NCBI GenBank assembly: GCA_036268615.1
Contig: DATATV010000098.1
Location: 6,136-70,135, forward strand
Length of the DNA stretch: 64,000 bases
Origin: DATATV01 sp036268615
GTDB taxonomy: Bacteria; Actinomycetota; Actinomycetes; Mycobacteriales; Pseudonocardiaceae
Direction of reading: 5' to 3'
Numbering within the stretch: the stretch's first letter is position 1; the number at the start of each line of letters is the position of its first letter. Both the position numbers and the translations under genes were made by a program. Positions 60,081 through 64,000 of this stretch are shown here, one piece after another. Under the pieces are notes generated by a model. That model was not told where the DNA came from and searched no databases. It worked only from the letters and a program-made list of their open reading frames with translations.

Positions 60081-61050
60081 GGGCCCAGTCCGCGGCGGTA
60101 GAGACGATGCCGCCGGCGGTCCATTCGGTGCTGTTGTTGATCTTGGTGGTGTTGACCCACGTGCCGCGGGCGGGCCCGGTGAACGAGGTGCCGGGCGGCG
60201 CGTACGGCGGCAGCAGCGGGGCCAGCCGGGCGGCATCGGGCTCATAGCCGTTCGCCACCCTGGCGTCGCCCGGCGCGGGGAAGCCGGTGACCAGGTAGGT
60301 GTCCTTCAGGCCGAGCGACCGGTCGATCCGCTGCTCGATCAGCTCGCTCATGCTCTTGCCGGTGACCTGCTGGGCGACGAGGCCGAGTGCGACGTAGTTG
60401 GTGTTGCTGTAGGAGTACTCCTTGCCCGGGGCGAACAGCGGCTTGTGCCTGACGGCCGCGGCGATCAGCTGGAGCGGCGTCCACGACCTGGTGTCCCGGC
60501 CGGTGAAAGCCTTGAGCACGGCGGGATCTTCGAGGTAGTCGAACAGGCCGCTTGTGTGGTTGAGCAGCATCCGGATGGTGATCGCGTGGCCGTCGGGTAT
60601 GAGGCCTGGCAGCCATTTCGCGACCGGGTCGGTCAGCGCGAGACGGCGCTCGGCGACCAGCTGCAAGATCACGGTGGCGACCATCGTCTTGGTGTTGGAG
60701 CCCATCCGGAACCGGCTGCCCACGGTGAGGGTGCCGTCGGCCTTCGTCCATGCCGCCTGGCGGGCGATCTCGATGGCCGGCCCGTAGCCGTCACTGACCC
60801 GGACGGTGACGCCGGGCGCGCCGGCCGCCACCTCCTGCCCGGCAAGCGCGGCGAGCCGGGCCGCCTGGGGGGAACGGGCCTGCTCGGACGTGGCGGCCGC
60901 GGCACCGGGCAGCGCCGCCAGTCCCGCGGCGCCGACGCCGAAGGCCATGGCCGCGCCCAGGAGCAGGGCCGCCCGGCGGCGGCGCGGGGCCCGGGGCCGG
61001 CGCCGTGAAGACCCGAAGTACCGCAGAGGCTGTGCACTGTTATCTGTCAT
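60070..61050 (-). pseudogene. Serine hydrolase (beta-lactamase/DD-peptidase family), truncated by IS481
   Basis: The 326-residue remnant has an N-terminal signal or anchor (RRAALLLGAAMAFGVGAAGLAAL) and a class C-type fold with SNTK in MGSNTKTMVAT, YSYSNTNY (YxN) and LNHTSGLFDY. It ends GIVSTAADWALCR, where the last residues and stop come from the insertion sequence. The C-terminal part with the HxG or KTG-like motif is missing, so activity is doubtful. The upstream 5' end is intact and divergent from a kinase gene. Confidence 0.85.
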
Positions 61051-61220
61051 GTCTCAAGCGTGCCGGCCACGAGATCGCGGCACACGGGTGGCCAGCCCCC
61101 GGTCCTGGTAGGGGAAACTCCCCTGCGCGATCCCGGTCCGGTCGGCCATGCTCGGGACAGGACCCATGACCGCCGCCCGCCCGCGCCGGTACGGTAGCCA
61201 CCCAGGAGGACCTGAACGCA

Positions 61221-62567
61221 GTGACCGGATCCGGACAGCCGTCGTGGCCCGCTCCGCCGGCGCTCGCGCGGCCCAGGCACGGCCTGCCGCCGCGCAGGTC
61301 CGCCGTCGCCCTGCGGCTGGGACTGCTGGGCCAGTCGCTGCTGCTGGCGGTGGCCAGCACGGCGGGCGCCTGCCTGGCGGCGGCCTGGATCTGCGCGCTG
61401 TCCGTGATCGGGCTAGGCGCGGGTATCCCGCTGACCCTGGTCGCGACGGTCCTTGTGCGGTGGTTCGCCGGCCTGCACCGGCGCTGGGCGGCGGCCCGAC
61501 TCGGCGTCCCGGTGGCGGTGCCGTACCGGTCGGCGCCGGCCGCCGGATGGCTGCCGCGGACATGGCTGGCGCGGACGGGGACGATCCTGCGTGACCCGGC
61601 GACCTGGCGCGACGGCGCCTGGCTGCTGCTGAACTCGGTGACGGGCCTGCTCACCTGCGGGCTGTCGGCCGTGTTCTTCCTGTTCGGCGTGTTCTACCTC
61701 AGCTACCCGCTGCTTGTCAGGGTGACCCCGCCGGACCTGTTCCGCGAGCCGCTTGGCTTCTTCCAGCTCAACGGCACGGCGGAATCGTTCACCATGCTGC
61801 CGCTCGGCCTGGCGTTCTGGGTGATCTGGTACGTCACCGCGGTCCCGCTGGTGACCCTGAACGCCCGGGTGATCAACGCGCTGCTGGCGCCGGCCAGGCA
61901 TGCCGAGTTGCAAGCCCGGGTCAGGCAGCTGGCGTCCTCCCGGGCCGAGACCATCGACTCCCAGGCCCGCGAACTGCGCCGGATCGAGCGCGACCTGCAC
62001 GACGGCGCGCAGGCCACGCTGGTCTCGCTGGGCATGAGCCTGGGCCTGGCCCAGCGGCTGATGGCGCAGGACCCCCAGGCAGCGCAGGGCCTGCTGGCCG
62101 AGGCCCGCGAATCGACCTCGGGCGTGCTGGCCGACCTGCGCGACCTGGTGCACGGCATCCACCCGCCGGTGCTGGCCGACCGCGGACTCGAAGGCGCCGT
62201 CGAGGCGCTGGCCATGGTCAACCCGGTGCCCACCACGGTGGACTTCCGGCTGCCCGGCCGGCTGCCGCCGCCGGTCGAGTCCGCGGCCTACTTCGCCATC
62301 GCCGAGGCACTGTCCAACGCGATCAAGCACGCCGGCCCCCGGCGGATACTGATCACCGCCGACTACGCGCCCGGCACGGGCAACGCGGCCGGTCTGGTGT
62401 CGATACGTGTGTCCGACGACGGCCACGGCGGCGCCAGCATCGGCGGCGGTACCGGCCTCCTCGGCATCGAGCGGCGGCTGTCCGCCTTCGACGGCACGCT
62501 GGCCGTGGACAGCCCGCCCGGCGGACCCACCACCGTGAGGATACGGGTGCCGTGCGAATTGTCCTAG
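61221..62567 (+). CDS. Sensor histidine kinase, NarL/DesK type
   Basis: A 448-residue kinase. A membrane part in the first 215 residues has about 4 helices in two pairs, of the type seen in putative-sensor kinases (LLLAVASTAGACLAAAWI, VFFLFGVFYLSYPLL). HisKA_3 has the His in RIERDLHDGAQATLVSLG, DLVHGIHPPVLADRGL follows, and HATPase_c has EALSNAIKHA. AGGAGG lies 11 bases before the GTG. The stop overlaps the regulator gene by 16 bases. Confidence 0.92.
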   Translation: MTGSGQPSWPAPPALARPRHGLPPRRSAVALRLGLLGQSLLLAVASTAGACLAAAWICALSVIGLGAGIPLTLVATVLVRWFAGLHRRWAAARLGVPVAVPYRSAPAAGWLPRTWLARTGTILRDPATWRDGAWLLLNSVTGLLTCGLSAVFFLFGVFYLSYPLLVRVTPPDLFREPLGFFQLNGTAESFTMLPLGLAFWVIWYVTAVPLVTLNARVINALLAPARHAELQARVRQLASSRAETIDSQARELRRIERDLHDGAQATLVSLGMSLGLAQRLMAQDPQAAQGLLAEARESTSGVLADLRDLVHGIHPPVLADRGLEGAVEALAMVNPVPTTVDFRLPGRLPPPVESAAYFAIAEALSNAIKHAGPRRILITADYAPGTGNAAGLVSIRVSDDGHGGASIGGGTGLLGIERRLSAFDGTLAVDSPPGGPTTVRIRVPCELS

Positions 62568-63196
62568 CCGAGGACCTCGCCCTGCTCAGGGAGGGCGAGG
62601 TCCGGATCTTCGAGACCTACGGCTTCGAGGTCGCCGACGCCGTCGCCAACGGCCCGTCGCTGATCAAGGCGCTGACCACCCACCGTCCCGATATCGCGGT
62701 GGTCGACGTGCGACTGCCGCCGACATTTACCGATGAGGGCCTGCGGGCCGCGATCGACGCCCGCCAGCGCTTCCCCGGCCTGCCGGTGCTCGTGCTGTCG
62801 CAGTACGTCGAGCCCATCTACGCCAGGGAACTGCTGTCCGACGGCACCGGGGCGGCCGGCTACCTCCTGAAAGACCGGGTCATGGACATCGACCAGTTCA
62901 TCGCCGCCGTCCGCCAGGTCGCCGCAGGCGGAACCGTGATGGACCCTGACGTCATCGCCGCCCTCCTCACCCGCCACGCCGCCGACATCCCGCTGCAGAC
63001 CCTGACCCCGCGCGAACACGAAGTCCTCGCCCTGATGGCCGAAGGCCGATCCAACGCCGCCATCGCCAGCCGCATGTTCGTCACCGAGAAGGCCGTCAGC
63101 AAGCACAGCAACAACATCTTCACCAAGCTCGGACTCGAGCAATCCGGCGAGGACAACCGCCGCGTGCTCGCCGTCCTCGCCTACCTCAAGAGCTAA
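62552..63196 (+). CDS. NarL/LuxR-type response regulator
   Basis: A 214-residue regulator. The receiver domain has RIVLAEDLALLREG (first acid pair), the Asp in VVDVRLPPTFTDEG and YLLKDRVMD, and the LuxR helix-turn-helix has LTPREHEVLALMAEGRSNAAIASRMFVTEKAVSKH. The GTG start lies inside the end of the kinase gene. It pairs with that kinase. Confidence 0.93.
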   Translation: MRIVLAEDLALLREGEVRIFETYGFEVADAVANGPSLIKALTTHRPDIAVVDVRLPPTFTDEGLRAAIDARQRFPGLPVLVLSQYVEPIYARELLSDGTGAAGYLLKDRVMDIDQFIAAVRQVAAGGTVMDPDVIAALLTRHAADIPLQTLTPREHEVLALMAEGRSNAAIASRMFVTEKAVSKHSNNIFTKLGLEQSGEDNRRVLAVLAYLKS

Positions 63197-64000
63197 GCGG
63201 CGGACCTGCTACCTCCAGCAAGGTACGCGAAAGGTACCCCAGGACCGCAGCAGGACCACGCCCGGGCACGGGCATCTCGAGCGCGCGAGTCAGATCACAC
63301 GGCTGACGGCGTCGACGGCGTGGCAGAGGCAGGCGGCGATAACTTCCGTTCGGCCCGGGCCGGCGGCCGCGCGGCCGCGGCAGGCGAACTCGACAGACCC
63401 GTGCCCGGGCCGCTGCCCGCACTCCGGTCCACCTGCTGACCGCAAAGCCGGCGAGCACGACGGCGCGCCAGGCACCGACCACGCCGCCTCGTCACACCAG
63501 GCGCGCTCGGCCCGCCACCAGGCCTGGACACACCCAAGCCACTTTCCGGTGTCCTAGAGATGACCGGGCCGGCCGCGGACGACGGAACCGCAGCACGAGC
63601 CGAAAACCGGCCGCCGCCTTCGTCGGCACTGCCGTGAACGCGCCGCCAGCGCGGCCCGTCCGTGGCCGTCCGTGAAACAGCCGACGGTGCGCACCGACCG
63701 TCCCAGGGCACAGATCCCGTCCGCCATGCGTCCGTGGACACCGCGACATCACGGTCTACAGCGACCCAAGGTGACACACCACGGGACAGAGAAAAACGGC
63801 CCGCCAGCCACGAGAATCCGCAGCTACAGATCATGAATGGCCAGCGTTGATCTTGTGTTCGCTCGGCGTGTCCTCCCCGATCATGATCGATTCATGATCT
63901 ACGCAGGGATGGATGAGGTACCCCGATAGCGGTGGCCTGTCCGAGCAGGGCAGAGCCCAACGAGAGACGGTGCGGTTACAAGCCGCGGAGTGATTCGCGC
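63197..64000. other. Region without a recognised gene
   Basis: The last 800 bases hold no reading frame with a credible start, family motif or ribosome site; the longest minus-strand frame (63295-63834) is rich in Arg, Ala and Pro and looks like noise. GATCATGA (63879-63886) is inverted at TCATGATC (63892-63899) and GATCATGA also occurs at 63829-63836. The AT-rich palindrome could be an operator for a gene to the right of the window. Confidence 0.5.

Noticed and set aside
63295..63834. 179-residue minus-strand frame at the right end
   Set aside because: Composition like a GC-rich noise frame, no start signal and no motif.
1..64000. CRISPR arrays
   Set aside because: No regularly spaced direct repeats of suitable length were seen, and no cas-like gene is present.

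Overview
The window is GC-rich actinomycete DNA: GTG and TTG starts are common, genes are dense and overlap by 4 bases (ATGA or GTGA), many TetR-family and NarL/DesK-type regulators are present, and there are secreted proteins, cytochromes P450 and a GH19 chitinase preceded by a DasR-type site. A soil actinomycete, perhaps of the Pseudonocardiaceae, fits best; that placement is inference from gene content.

Positions 1-21,000 hold small accessory operons, most with their own regulator: TetR plus a SnoaL-like or DHA2 efflux partner, two CGNR zinc-finger regulators next to an Asp-nucleophile hydrolase, an NhaA-thioredoxin fusion and a two-domain DUF427 protein, two paralogous SDRs, a MOSC-flavoprotein-ferredoxin fusion, a TetR-ferredoxin-P450 operon, and a TetR divergent from a monooxygenase and PEP-mutase pair. 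An IS5-type element (15593-16552) sits inside a dispersed intergenic repeat. From 20,600 to 24,030 come a class F sortase with a likely partner exported protein, a class A beta-lactamase lipoprotein, and a deletion scar joining the start of a LysR gene to the start of an SDR gene.

The best-supported system is the selenium locus at 24,178-33,625. It encodes a formate dehydrogenase whose catalytic subunit is interrupted by an in-frame UGA followed by a well-formed bacterial SECIS hairpin (GGUCU loop), its iron-sulfur and membrane subunits on the opposite strand, selD, a tRNA-Sec with UCA anticodon, selA and selB. The window therefore carries both the selenoprotein and the machinery to make it.

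Positions 33,600-53,400 return to accessory metabolism: P450-TetR, SMP-30-like lactonase, a TetX-like flavin monooxygenase with TetR, chitinase, HTH-hydrolase, metallo-beta-lactamase-fold protein, NTF2/DUF3237 operon with TetR, two histidine kinase-response regulator pairs, TetR-SDR, and a secreted tripeptidyl-aminopeptidase-like hydrolase. Positions 53,400-54,040 are a degenerate patch with tRNA-like remnants. At 54,039-58,844 lies a divergent three-gene cassette: a TPR-CHAT caspase-like protease, a small Cys-containing protein and a membrane protein. Its make-up resembles a bacterial conflict or cell-death module and it is the best candidate here for an undescribed system. An IS481-type element follows and has truncated a serine hydrolase, then a third kinase-regulator pair. 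The last 800 bases hold no recognisable gene.
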